Positions 34,463-43,720 of a DNA stretch of 64,000 bases are shown one piece after another (the stretch's first letter is position 1; every line of letters begins with the position of its first letter). Where the stretch lies: positions 1,302,001 to 1,366,000 of the forward strand of contig JAGPNK010000013.1 of assembly GCA_020746835.1 (NCBI GenBank). The letters run 5' to 3'. The position numbers were made by a program, and so were the translations under genes. The notes beneath the pieces were generated by a model. The model was not told the origin of the DNA, ran no database searches, and was given only the letters and a program-made list of their open reading frames with translations. This DNA is from Stachybotrys elegans. Taxonomy: Eukaryota; Ascomycota; Sordariomycetes; Hypocreales; Stachybotryaceae.

Positions 34463-35323
34463 ATGGCTCGAGCGAAGCAAACCGCGCGGAAAAGTACGGG
34501 TGGGCGAGCACCTAGGACTCAGCTTGCCGGCGACACTAGCCACAGGAGACCACCGATACCCATACCAGAACGCAATTGCCTAGGAGACATACCAGAGCAC
34601 AATTACCTAGAAGAGGCTCGACAGCTTGCAGGCTGGCGGCAACGCGCAACGGAGCTCAATGATCAGAATTCGCCTCCCAACCCGGACAATTGCCTTTTTC
34701 ACATCTACATTGAAGCTATGAGGTCCTCAAACGTCGTTGTATTATTCTGTAAACCTGATATATGCGTCCATTTTAGTGGCCACATATACAGATTAAACCA
34801 ACAAGACTTTGATGGCTTTGTCACTCTCGCCCATGCTGCTTTATCAGATCGCAAGATACGAAGGCCCTCCAGAATCCTTGCATTTACCTGTCGATCCAAT
34901 GTTGTCCTGAAAGTAATCACGGGCGCGTGGACCAGCTTCACGGGTCGCACATATCCAGAATTCTCCGAGGCGCGGTGTACGAACTTTGGACCGTACCCAC
35001 CCGAGACCTTTGCGTCTCCCTCTACCGATCCAGAGTCTTCAGAAAATGGGCCGGGGCCAAAGATGCACGCCCTGACTGCGCTTCTGTCCTTGGCCTACGT
35101 TGGCGTCGAGGGCGACCCCGAGGAGGTAGAGTTTAGCTCGGACATACAAAGCGGGCCAATTTCTCAGATCGCGACAATGTATGAGAATGCCGTCTTTGCT
35201 CGTCTTGCGGAAGACTTTGCGGAAATGGAAGACGCACGCACACAACAGGAAGTTAGTGCACAAGTACGGTCAGAGCTCCAGGCATCTTTACAACGTCAAC
35301 CAGGAGCAAGTGTGAAGAGGTAA
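34463..35323 (+). CDS. Unknown protein with a histone H3 tail-like N-terminus
   Basis: Intronless frame for 286 residues. After the initiator Met the protein reads ARAKQTARKSTGG then RAPRTQLA. This equals the histone H3 tail over residues 1-21 except T3A, K14R and K18T. K4, R8, K9, S10, T11 and R17, the main modification sites, are kept. The similarity ends at residue 21: there is no histone fold, so this is not an H3 variant. Next come two 9-residue tandem units (IPERNCLGD, IPEHNYLEE). A folded-looking domain of unknown family follows at about residues 85-165 (VVVLFCKPDICVHFSGHIYRLNQQDFDGF..., so one strand-rich block). An acidic helix-forming C-terminus (MYENAVFARLAEDFAEMEDARTQQEV) closes it. 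Codons of the tail (CGA, GCG, CAA, AAA, AGT, GGG) are not those of a highly expressed histone gene, arguing against recent copying. A role in engaging H3 writers or readers is only inference. Confidence 0.75.
   Translation: MARAKQTARKSTGGRAPRTQLAGDTSHRRPPIPIPERNCLGDIPEHNYLEEARQLAGWRQRATELNDQNSPPNPDNCLFHIYIEAMRSSNVVVLFCKPDICVHFSGHIYRLNQQDFDGFVTLAHAALSDRKIRRPSRILAFTCRSNVVLKVITGAWTSFTGRTYPEFSEARCTNFGPYPPETFASPSTDPESSENGPGPKMHALTALLSLAYVGVEGDPEEVEFSSDIQSGPISQIATMYENAVFARLAEDFAEMEDARTQQEVSAQVRSELQASLQRQPGASVKR
34549..34614 (+). repeat. 27 bp tandem duplication inside the H3-tail gene
   Basis: Two adjacent 27-base units, each beginning ATACCAGA and continuing with CAATT.CCTAG, encode IPERNCLGD and IPEHNYLEE. 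They sit just after the H3-like tail and form a short spacer. They differ at a few bases, so the duplication is not very recent. Confidence 0.7.
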
Positions 35324-35439
35324 GATAACGATGGGCCGTCTATTCTATGTGAGTTTGTTTCGGAGGTCTATGTGCAAGTCATGAAATGCCGTGTAATTTG
35401 TCTTCTACACTATTATACTTTCTAATGGTAAACCGAACT

Positions 35440-37239
35440 TTATAAATATTCATGGGCGACCGTCTGGTCTTTCCTCTCCCTGCTCTGTGATCTCCTTGAT
35501 TCTTCTGGACCATTCGTCACAATCAGGCTGAGCTCGGTATCTTCACTCCGTGAATGATTGTCCTTGTCGTGCAGCGGCTCGTCTGCATCAGGTTGACGCT
35601 GGGTGGCAATGACATCCGTGAAACCCTGCCAGGTGCCGTGCCTCTTTTTACCCGATCCCTCTGAAGACTTGCTTTGTTGGGAATCTTTGTGGACGTAATG
35701 CTTGGGAACGTCGCTTGAATTGGAACCTCGGAGTCTCGACCGAAAACGCCGAAACATGAGCGAGAGAGCTGGCATGCAAGAGCAGATGATTGCGAGATTG
35801 AGCTCTAGCTGTGTCCAGAATATGAAGTAAGAAAATTCCCCTATCACTATGTGTTAGAATGGCTCTTCATTTCGTGTTATATGCATGCAAATAAATATCG
35901 GTAAACTTACTTGTGGAGTTGTAGGCAGAGTAGGTTTGGATGAATAATACAGTTCTGATGATGCTGCAGGCGGTGACGAAGAGACCTGTTGCAAAGATGC
36001 AGCAGATGGCTATCCTTTTCTTAAGGGTCATCTGTAATTTGAGCCTGTGGATGGATAAATATTAGCAGTAGCTCTGTACACGGTTGAGGAGGGATACTGA
36101 CACCTGAGGTATAGGCATGAGAAAGATGGCCAAGTCCAGAATAGCCGATGCGATGAAAGAAAACATGATATGTAAATAAATGTTACCACATTTTCCAACG
36201 GTTTCCAGTTCTGGGTTCCAATTCGTCCAGAAATAACTTGCAGGGCGGCAAAGAGTGGCTGTCGAGATGGTGAAGGCAACATAGTAGATGGCGACTAGTA
36301 TCAAAACCGCATAACATTGCCGTCTGAACTGATCAACGGGAAATATTCGAAGATACAGACACAGCACCATGACTTTCGAAGACGCGGCGCCTCCTGTGAA
36401 GAAGAATTCTGAAATATAGAAGAGCTGTGATGGATGCGATTAGCCATTGTCGAACACGGCAAACCACGAACAATATTCGATGACTTACTCTCCATCCCTC
36501 GGTTAATTGAGCTATTGGCAGACTCCACACGTCCTTGCCCAACATTTGATGAATTGCCAACTCAAGGAGGACCTGCTGACCGAGATCGACGCCAAGGGTG
36601 AGCAGCATGGTAAGGTCATCCCAGCCTGTACCAGTTGTCACAAAGTACGACCGCATACGACTTATGATGCGGAGAAGTCCCGCCAGGCAGGCCAAAGCAA
36701 ACAGAGTCCAAGTGCTTCTTGCAAGCCACGGACCTTCGTCAGGGTTGTGGATGCCACAATTCGCCATGGATGCATTGAGGGCTTGCAATTGCTCGGGTAC
36801 CGAACAGTTTTCGACAATACACGGCTGTATGTTGGGCCGCAATTCATCTTGATGGGCGCAGAGGCAGGGAACATCGACGACACTGCAACCGACTGCCGCA
36901 GCACCTTGAACAAAGCACAGCGTCTGACATGCAGTTAGCCATGAACTCGCCCCTCATTAGAAAGTAAATAGCAACAGAGGATGATGGAAGACAGGCGAGC
37001 AGTCGTGGTATGAAGAGGATAATGGTTCTTACCGCGCATAGTGGCACTGGTGCTGGAATCAGAGACGGGCCATTATTGGGAGGAGTAGATGGACTGTCAT
37101 GATGGGGAGAGGTGGATGAATTGCCAGGACTGGGAGCAGTGGAGTTGCTAGGAGGAGTGGAGATCAAGTGAGGAACGGCAGCAGCCATGCATGTGGAACT
37201 CCAAGCCACGAGGGCGAGAAGTTTGGGCCACCGTACCAT
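35440..37239 (-). CDS. Pth11-type G-protein-coupled receptor with CFEM domain
   Basis: Cell-surface receptor-like protein. The start at 37239 gives a signal peptide (MVRWPKLLALVAWSSTCMAAA), then a Ser/Pro/Thr-rich stalk. The CFEM domain has all eight cysteines after splicing near 36935-37033: LCATLCFVQGAAAVGC, then DVPCLC, QPCIVENC and ANC. An Asp precedes the PCLC pair, as in haem-binding CFEM domains. Seven hydrophobic helices of the rhodopsin-like (Pth11) family follow: WTLFALACLAGLLRII, GWDDLTMLLTLGVDLG, SSKVMVLCLYLRIF, AVLILVAIYYVAFTIS, and IMFSFIASAILDLAIFLMPIP. A long charged cytosolic tail (SRSEDTELS..., RRSQSRERKD) ends at 35440. Several introns lie at about 35830-35910, 36050-36105 and 36420-36490. 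The family senses host surfaces in some plant pathogens; the ligand here is unknown. Confidence 0.87.
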
Positions 37240-37559
37240 GGTTGAGTCTTCCGTGGTAAGAATCTGGCAGTGAACCGAATCGTTCATGCCATCTGGACGT
37301 CAGTTAGTTATATCGTACGAATCGACGAGCACCGTAGGTCCTGGCCCACGCAACAAACCCCCGCCACACAGACCTCGCGCAGATGCACCCTTGACAGATC
37401 TGGAACCAAGATATCGCGCAGTATGGATCCGATTCGCGAATCCCATACCAACTCTGGAATGGCTGTAAAAAAAAATCTGGGGGGACCAGAGCGTTACGCT
37501 GATGATTCATTCCGGACTTATACCAAGATTGAGCAAGATGAGTAGACACGTCGTCGACG

Positions 37560-38290
37560 ATGTACTTGGCGGACTCTACAGACTTTACAGCGATACAATC
37601 AGTATCTCTACGCCATCAGAAACACGAACGTCAGACTGTCTTGCCCTGCCGTACCGAACCGTACTTTGGATCCTCTCAATGGGGAGTTCGTGCTGACATC
37701 GGGAAGGTCCAAGTGTTTGGGTCCCGGAGGAAAACCCAGACCATACACACCATTTGTCATTTCGCAGGAGGCTCGAGCGCTCGCACGTGCCGCTATGGCA
37801 CCCACTGTCCAAGGTCTTGGAGCGTATGGGCTCGTTACGGGCTTGGGCAAATTGTCAGTGCGTAACGTCACCACGAACCTGTGGATACTAGATAGACCTT
37901 TGGCAGCCATTGTGCAGGTTTATCTGGCCAGATTCAACCATCTGCCCTCATGATTTGGCTCCACTTGTACGCAACGGCCTCGAGCCCCTCGGGTGGACCT
38001 GGTTCATGGCGAAGAGCTGGTCATGGGACGGTGGGCAGAGGGCCCCGTCACTCATTTCTGCATACATAATATTCACGTATGCTCGCTTGTGCGTCTCTTA
38101 GCATATCATGTTATCAGGAGAAGCCTCCGCCGCTCAATGGGAAGCAATGACAGTTCGCAACGCTATGACAGCTGCTCGGATCGCTTTCTACAAAAGAATC
38201 ACATTTCTTGCCGAGGAGAAACAGAAAGGAACCACATTCACCAACAACAGGACTCGACTGCATTTCATTTCGCACGAGGCAGGCATGTGA
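37560..38290 (+). pseudogene. Possible decayed gene, family unknown
   Basis: Successive open stretches on the plus strand read like protein but are interrupted by stops and frame changes. One contains ARALARAAMAPTVQGLGAYG and NVTTNLWILDRPLAAIVQVY. Another (38108-38290) contains AAQWEAMTVRNAMTAARIAF followed by ITFLAEEKQKG. I do not recognise the family. The composition suggests an eroded coding sequence rather than random frames, but this is a weak call. Confidence 0.25.
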
Positions 38291-38329
38291 TGGATTACGC
38301 GACTCAAAGAGCAGAATGGAGGTAGGCCA

Positions 38330-38587
38330 TTTGTTAACCTCCGCCGAAGCCTTCTCCAGGCGCCCGACGCCACGGCGGCATCGTGATGGAAGTGCCCGAC
38401 CAATTTCAATATGCAGGTGGCTGGAAAACTGACATCGGAATCCATACAGGTACAACCATCAAGCGTTTCTCAATCGAGTTTTCTAACCAATTGTCATTGG
38501 CTTGATCTTGTCTTTGTTAGCAGAGGGGGCCTTCTTGAAATTGCTGGTCTGTATCCCATTGAGGCATACAAACGGGAAATCTCATAT
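38330..38587 (+). repeat. Retroposon-like repeat, copy C, mutated by RIP
   Basis: This longer copy is in the opposite orientation to copies A and B. Its right end is the fixed element end and abuts a 10 bp near-perfect direct repeat: AGGTAGGCCA at 38320-38329 and AGGTAGGTCA at 38588-38597. Over the first 59 bases from the fixed end it differs from the A/B consensus at about ten positions, and every difference is C-to-T or G-to-A, the signature of repeat-induced point mutation. It shares GTTTTCCAGCCACC and GTGGCGTCGGGCGCC (in reverse complement) with copy D. Confidence 0.7.
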
Positions 38588-39160
38588 AGGTAGGTCAATA
38601 AAACTCATTCCCTAACCATTGTTACCTGAGCAACCATTCGTCCACCCACCTCCAGCTTTGACAGCCTTATTTCTGTGAAATATCTAGGCCTTGCAAAGAT
38701 AGATGTACAGACTGATCTCAAGGAGCCATGTGTTGAGAAGCCGCCATCCTCAGTCTCGTATTTGGCATAGGGCACCTTCCACCACCCCTCACACCGGCCC
38801 CCAGCCTTCGAGGGTGGCGGCCCAATTCATCCTGCTTTTAGGGTCATAGCCCTGAACTAGGCTCTCGTAGACCACTGACCTTACATGTTGTGCTCGTACG
38901 CGCCGGCGCGCCTCTTTGTCACATTCTCCCAACCCTGCACTCTCGTCGCCCCTCCAATGTCTGGTCGTCCAAAGTCTGCACATCTCGGCAACACAGCTCG
39001 TCCACAACGTCGTCACCCCCTCCAAGGGTGGTGAGCTTCTGGGCCCGCTCCTCGGCATCCTTGCTGTCACCGAGGGCGCGGCAGTCGAACTGGCTTGGTG
39101 AAACAGAGACACATTGCCGTAAAACGAGGGCCATGGTGGGTCGCAGTTTCTCGGAGACCA

Positions 39161-39715
39161 TTAGTCTCCGACGTTTGTGAGCCAGAAGTGCGGGTTCTGA
39201 TGCTCGGGGTAAGGACCCCGGGCATTACCAAGTTCATGAACAATAGCCATGGGTTCGAGCATCCCGATTCCATCCTTTGTGGACAGAACCATCGTTGGGC
39301 CATGATCGTTATCATTGACAGCTGGCTTGCGAATCGTCATGCGTAGCTTGCCTTTGTCGTTGCACTGGACTATGAGATGGTTGCCCCGCTTCCTTTGACA
39401 TCTGCTGATACTGATCTTCTCCTGACAGGAGAAGCCGTAGTCGTTTGGGGCGCCTTCCCGGTGGGGTTGGCACAGCAGAACTTGTTTCTCTTGTTCTGCC
39501 ACAAATAGTGGGTATCCCCCCCCCCCCCCCCCCTTCCCTCCCGGACGGTTGGAATGATATAGCACCCTCGGAGATTTCCATCATGTCGTTGCAGACGTAA
39601 GCGCCCAGCGAGGAGCTCCTTTCCCAGAGGCGGCTGTCGGCCTCAGCGGTTCCGGAAGTAAGCCAAGGACCACCGCAATGACGATTATTGCAAGCATTTG
39701 GAGAGCCTTTAGCAT
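39161..39715 (-). pseudogene. Small secreted protein gene, interrupted
   Basis: The frame opening at 39715 starts with a strong signal-peptide-like sequence (MLKALQMLAIIVIAVVLGLL). It stops at a TGA (39583-39581) in the context ACA-TGA-TGG, and the same frame then stays open to 39161 and contains four cysteines. The single stop could be a RIP-type C-to-T change. An 18-base C/G homopolymer (39516-39533) sits inside the downstream part, encoding a glycine run and open to slippage. The family is not recognised. An alternative is an unspliced intron that removes the stop, but no good donor is evident. Confidence 0.35.
39516..39533. repeat. 18-base C homopolymer
   Basis: An uninterrupted run of 18 C on the plus strand. 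Its length in the assembly may be unreliable, and it lies within a disrupted reading frame. Confidence 0.85.
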
Positions 39716-40673
39716 TGCCGTGCCTACGAGACGATGAGAAATAAGAGGCCAGGCGGACAGGTGGCAGCGGTGTTTTGCCCTTACGGAGACTTGAGTCGGG
39801 TGGATAGACACACAAACCACATCCTAGCATCTCGGGTTGTATAGGTTAACCTGACTATCGCAAGCTCAAAACATAAATATTCCAAGAGTATCACAGAACG
39901 ACCAGCAGTAATGACAGGGAACGCAGAGGCCACCTCAACGAGGGGAGTTGGCCAATGTTCAGAGGATGGCCATCCCCCAATTGACTGAGTCTGTCGGACT
40001 CTGCAACGCAATCCGGGAGAGGACCATTCGCTCCATCTGAGCGGCCCATTGTAGATGCATCTTTGGGCAAATTTACCCACGCCCTGCAGACCGTTAGTTT
40101 CGTTTCTCCATTTTGAGTGCAAGAGCATGAAAATGAAGGCTGCTGCGTTTTGAGACGTTTAAACCCACCGCATCGGGTGTCTGAGGTATGTAATGTGAAG
40201 AGCTAGGTATCACTCCAAGCAGGACATTAGATGAACGTCAAACGTATCATTACTGGGTCTTGTCTTTGCTCGGCCCGAAACTCTGCGCCAGGTTTAAACC
40301 GTCTCTTTTCATGGTAAGATGATCTGCTTCAGCAATCCCGGTTGGCATTGGCAAACACCGCCTTCTTGCAGGGTGTCTACAAACAGAATGATCTATTTCG
40401 AGGAGGCGGAGGCACCTGCATACTATCTTGTCTCCGCTGTCTCTGCTTGTGCTTGTGCTTGGGCTCGCCAGGAGACAGATCAGACAGACACTCCAGAGCA
40501 TTCTTGCCCACCGGTTACTCTCTCCACCTTCGTGGACAAGACAATATCCTGTAACTGAATCGACAGCATGAGAACTTTCACTTCGCTATCCTTGACGTAT
40601 GTTAGGGGCATTGGGCTTGCGCATACTAGGAGTCCGATGGGGCCAGTAGATGCTGAACAGCGAGAGAAGTACG

Positions 40674-41086
40674 ATGGTTAGCATAGAATCATCAAGGACG
40701 AAGATTGCAATTCAGCGCCGGAGAGGTAGGCCATCACCTTTGAGGAATTTCTGGAATGGAATCCGGCTTTGCCACGCGACCCCTGGACCACCCCCCCGCT
40801 CGCTCAGGCGTATTAAGCAAGAGTCTGAACACCGCTGAGCAGCACAATTATTCCACCGACTACCCTAGACACGATGATGAAGTTTACAGCACGCTGCTCT
40901 ATGGCATCTATGACTTTCCATAGGTACTACTCGATATGACATCCCGTAACACTATCGACATGGCGTGGCCGCCTGAGGATGTGAAGGAGGGGCAGCCAGA
41001 CGACTGCGTCAGCTTGCATCAAGTCACGGCGGGAAATTCGTATGACAACCTCTTTATTCGACAAGAGGTTGACGTGAACGAACTAT
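40674..41086 (+). pseudogene. Decayed LysM-domain protein gene
   Basis: One plus-strand frame reads HRIIKDEDCNS then ITFEEFLEWNPAL. This matches the fungal LysM consensus (YxIVxGDxCxxI ... ITxxxFLxWNPAL), but the motif is broken by TAG codons at about 40679-40681 and 40726-40728 and by a TAA soon after. A second LysM-like block, DDCVSLHQVTAGNSYDNL, follows near 41000-41060. Intact LysM proteins bind chitin and often act as secreted effectors that hide or protect hyphal walls. No complete signal peptide or coding frame remains. The identification rests on two short motifs. Confidence 0.45.
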
Positions 41087-41234
41087 AACTCAATATGCTT
41101 TCTTAGTATATTGGAGTTTGTACCACTCACACTCTCATTCTCTATCACAAATCGAGTGCAAGGTACGCTTGAATAATGACTGCAGCGGCCTTCTTGTCTA
41201 GTGACGGTATGCGTCGCTCTCTGACCGCAGGGAG

Positions 41235-41500
41235 ATGTGGGATTTCCTGCCCCAATGGGATACAGACCAGCGACTTCGAGGAGGCCCGATAAAGACGATA
41301 TTAATAGATGCCATTGGTTAGGGAACACGCCCGATTACGAAAAGCTTGACGCTTGTGGCTGTGGGTGCGGCGCTGCCGACGTCAAAGTTTTCCAGCCACC
41401 GCAATTGGTGAGGAGCTTCCCTCGCAATGCCTCCGTGGCGTCGGGCGCCCAACATACTGCCTGGAAACACAAAGCACAGAGATGGCTTCCGCCCCAGGAT
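41235..41500 (-). repeat. Retroposon-like repeat, copy D
   Basis: The plus-strand sequence begins ATGTGGGATTTCCTG, the same fixed end as copies A-C with a 10-base internal deletion. It continues through CCAATGGGATACAGACCAGC, GTTTTCCAGCCACCG and GTGGCGTCGGGCGCC to GATGGCTTCCGCCCC. The far end is uncertain; I find no clear flanking duplication. Confidence 0.6.
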
Positions 41501-43349
41501 ACGTACGAGGAGGCTTCGGCAAGCGACTCAGTCTGGGTAGTCTTGGTTGCCGCGACGAGGTTGGCCATAGAAAGATAGCACCGCTCGAGTGGTTGACTGA
41601 GCCGCCAGGCTTTATGCCACCCCCTCATCTGACCAACCACTCGCACGACGTAGCCGACTGCCGACTCAAGCTTTGTGCGATAGCCATCGCAGGGGCCGAT
41701 GCTCACGTTGTGCCAGGCCTACCACCTTGTCGAGAGCGGTCGGACGTCTCACGACTTGCCGCCTAGCACGGCTTCTTCTCGGAGCAGCAATTTCCCGACT
41801 GGAATCATATGCTCAACGGCAACTGCAACGGCCTGTGACTGAGCAGCTACTAGTTCGTGGCCACCTTTCCAACAATATACACAAAGGGGGTGGGAGTGAT
41901 AATCTTTCCATCTCGGCATTTGGTATTAGTCTCCTCCTAGTGACGATCGACTAGGGAAGTAGGATTCACCTTCAGCGTATACGCCATCTTTCTGCACAAG
42001 ACCTAGCCAGGTTGAGCATTCCGCATCGCGTTGACACCAAATGAGAGCAGCAAGGCCTCTGGCGGCGCTGCGGCTAATAAATCTCGGCATGTGTCTGAAC
42101 AATTTGCTCCTGGCCCCATAGCGAGATTAACTGAGAGGAGATAGAGCAGTGAGCGTATGTAATGCTGCTTCCTCTGAATCGTTCACCGTATATGATCATC
42201 TAGTTTTTCTAGAAGAGCGCGTTATGCCATGGTCCACTGGAATGATACTGTCTTTCAGGCCTTTGTCAGTTTTTGAGCCACACTGTCCTGGATAGGTTTG
42301 GTGCCAACTGCACGTGAAGAATGACTCGCAACGGACATTTTCTTTCTAGATTTTCCAACACGAGTCGCGCGCCAATCCTGCTTTCGTCCGCTGTCTGCAA
42401 GAAATGCCATGCACGGTACCAGCCCGTTGGCTGTTCTAGCCAATCTACTTGAAAGAAGGGGCTTAGGGGCGAGGGTAGGACAAGTCAGGGGCTAGAAGCT
42501 GCAAGGGACACACACGGGAAGAAGCCAAAATTCGATCTTGCCACGGAAGGCTTGCTCTAGTAGCCGTGGGAGGCTCGCCGCGTCAGCCCCAGGCTTATGT
42601 TGGTGCCCAAGATTGTCCGGTAGGCAGCCGTTTTGTTCACGGAACCTGGAGATCACGGCAAGCTCTGACAGGGACCCTGGTATTTACTCCGGCAAACTCC
42701 TCAGCAGGCCTCCATAATTTTGACCCTGGAACAGCCATTCCAGCAACATGTAAATTTCAAATGGGAAGACTCTCATTCGTCCTTTATTTTGTTTATGGAG
42801 CCTGAAGCATGGAGCAACCTTGCAGCGCGACAGCCGGCCCGTAATCCGTCTCCAGGATTTCGAAGATGCCGCACATCAGCTGGGATGGAAACCATCAGCT
42901 GGACTTGGCATATGGCGGAGATGTGCACCCCTTTACCTAATTAGGCTTTTCTTTCCCTTCGTGATCAACAACTCGGAATGTGCCAAGCGCCAAGAAGACG
43001 CCTTGCCCGCGCAAGGATTAACCGGCTACCACTACTGCACGGGGATTGGCCGAACCAAGGATCCAGAGACCATGTATCTGTATTGTTGGGAACTTGCACC
43101 CGGTCGGTAAAGACTTCCCGGATGAGCTTGAGCCTCCCCGGCTGGGGCCAACAAAAGTACCTAATCGGATTTCACACGCATAACTACTTTTGACGGCCCA
43201 CTGCCGACGGTTCTAGCGTCATGGCTGCATGTCCGCCTCCCCGTGGTGCGCCCAGTCCAACCACTGGCTTCTTATGCCTGTCCCTGCTTGGTTACCTGTC
43301 TCCTGTAGGGCCGCCAATAGGTCTCTTGGGGGGCAGATCTGGGGGTCCG

Positions 43350-43640
43350 GACTGTGTGCTCAAGGGTTTGAGACCAGTGGCTTCGAGGAGACGCCCTCTG
43401 ACGGTTTAGATGGTACTCAGGGGGTCTTCACACAAGACGGGGGGGTCGACGAATTTAGACCCCCTTAGTAGCGAATCAATAGATAGCAGCAGGAAGAAAC
43501 AATAGATCGATAAAGCAAGAGGCTTGTGGCGCTGGCTGTTGGGGCGAGGGTTTGCCCAACTATCGCAGATTGGTCGGAAGCTACCCCATGGTGGCGTCAG
43601 GCGTCCCTGTAAGGAGAGGATGGCTTCCGCCCCTGGGGGC
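43350..43640 (-). repeat. Retroposon-like repeat, diverged copy E
   Basis: Weaker similarity to copy D in the same order: GAGACCAGTGGCTTCGAGGAG near 43370, then GTGGCGTCAGGCGTCC near 43590 and GAGGATGGCTTCCGCCCC near 43617. Both ends are blurred by mutation. Confidence 0.45.
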
Positions 43641-43704
43641 GGATTGGTCCATGCGCTCTACTGCTTCCTCCCACTTCTACCAACGGTTGATAGTCCTTCA
43701 GCAA

Positions 43705-43720
43705 ACACACACACACACAC
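43705..43720. repeat. (AC)8 microsatellite
   Basis: Perfect dinucleotide run beside diverged repeat copy E. It is of no evident function. Confidence 0.85.

Noticed and set aside
34463..35323. Histone H3 gene or H3 variant
   Set aside because: Similarity stops at tail residue 21; there is no histone-fold sequence afterwards.
41237..41766. Overlapping plus- and minus-strand frames as genes
   Set aside because: They coincide with retroposon copy D and its flank and change frame between copies, so they are not independent genes.
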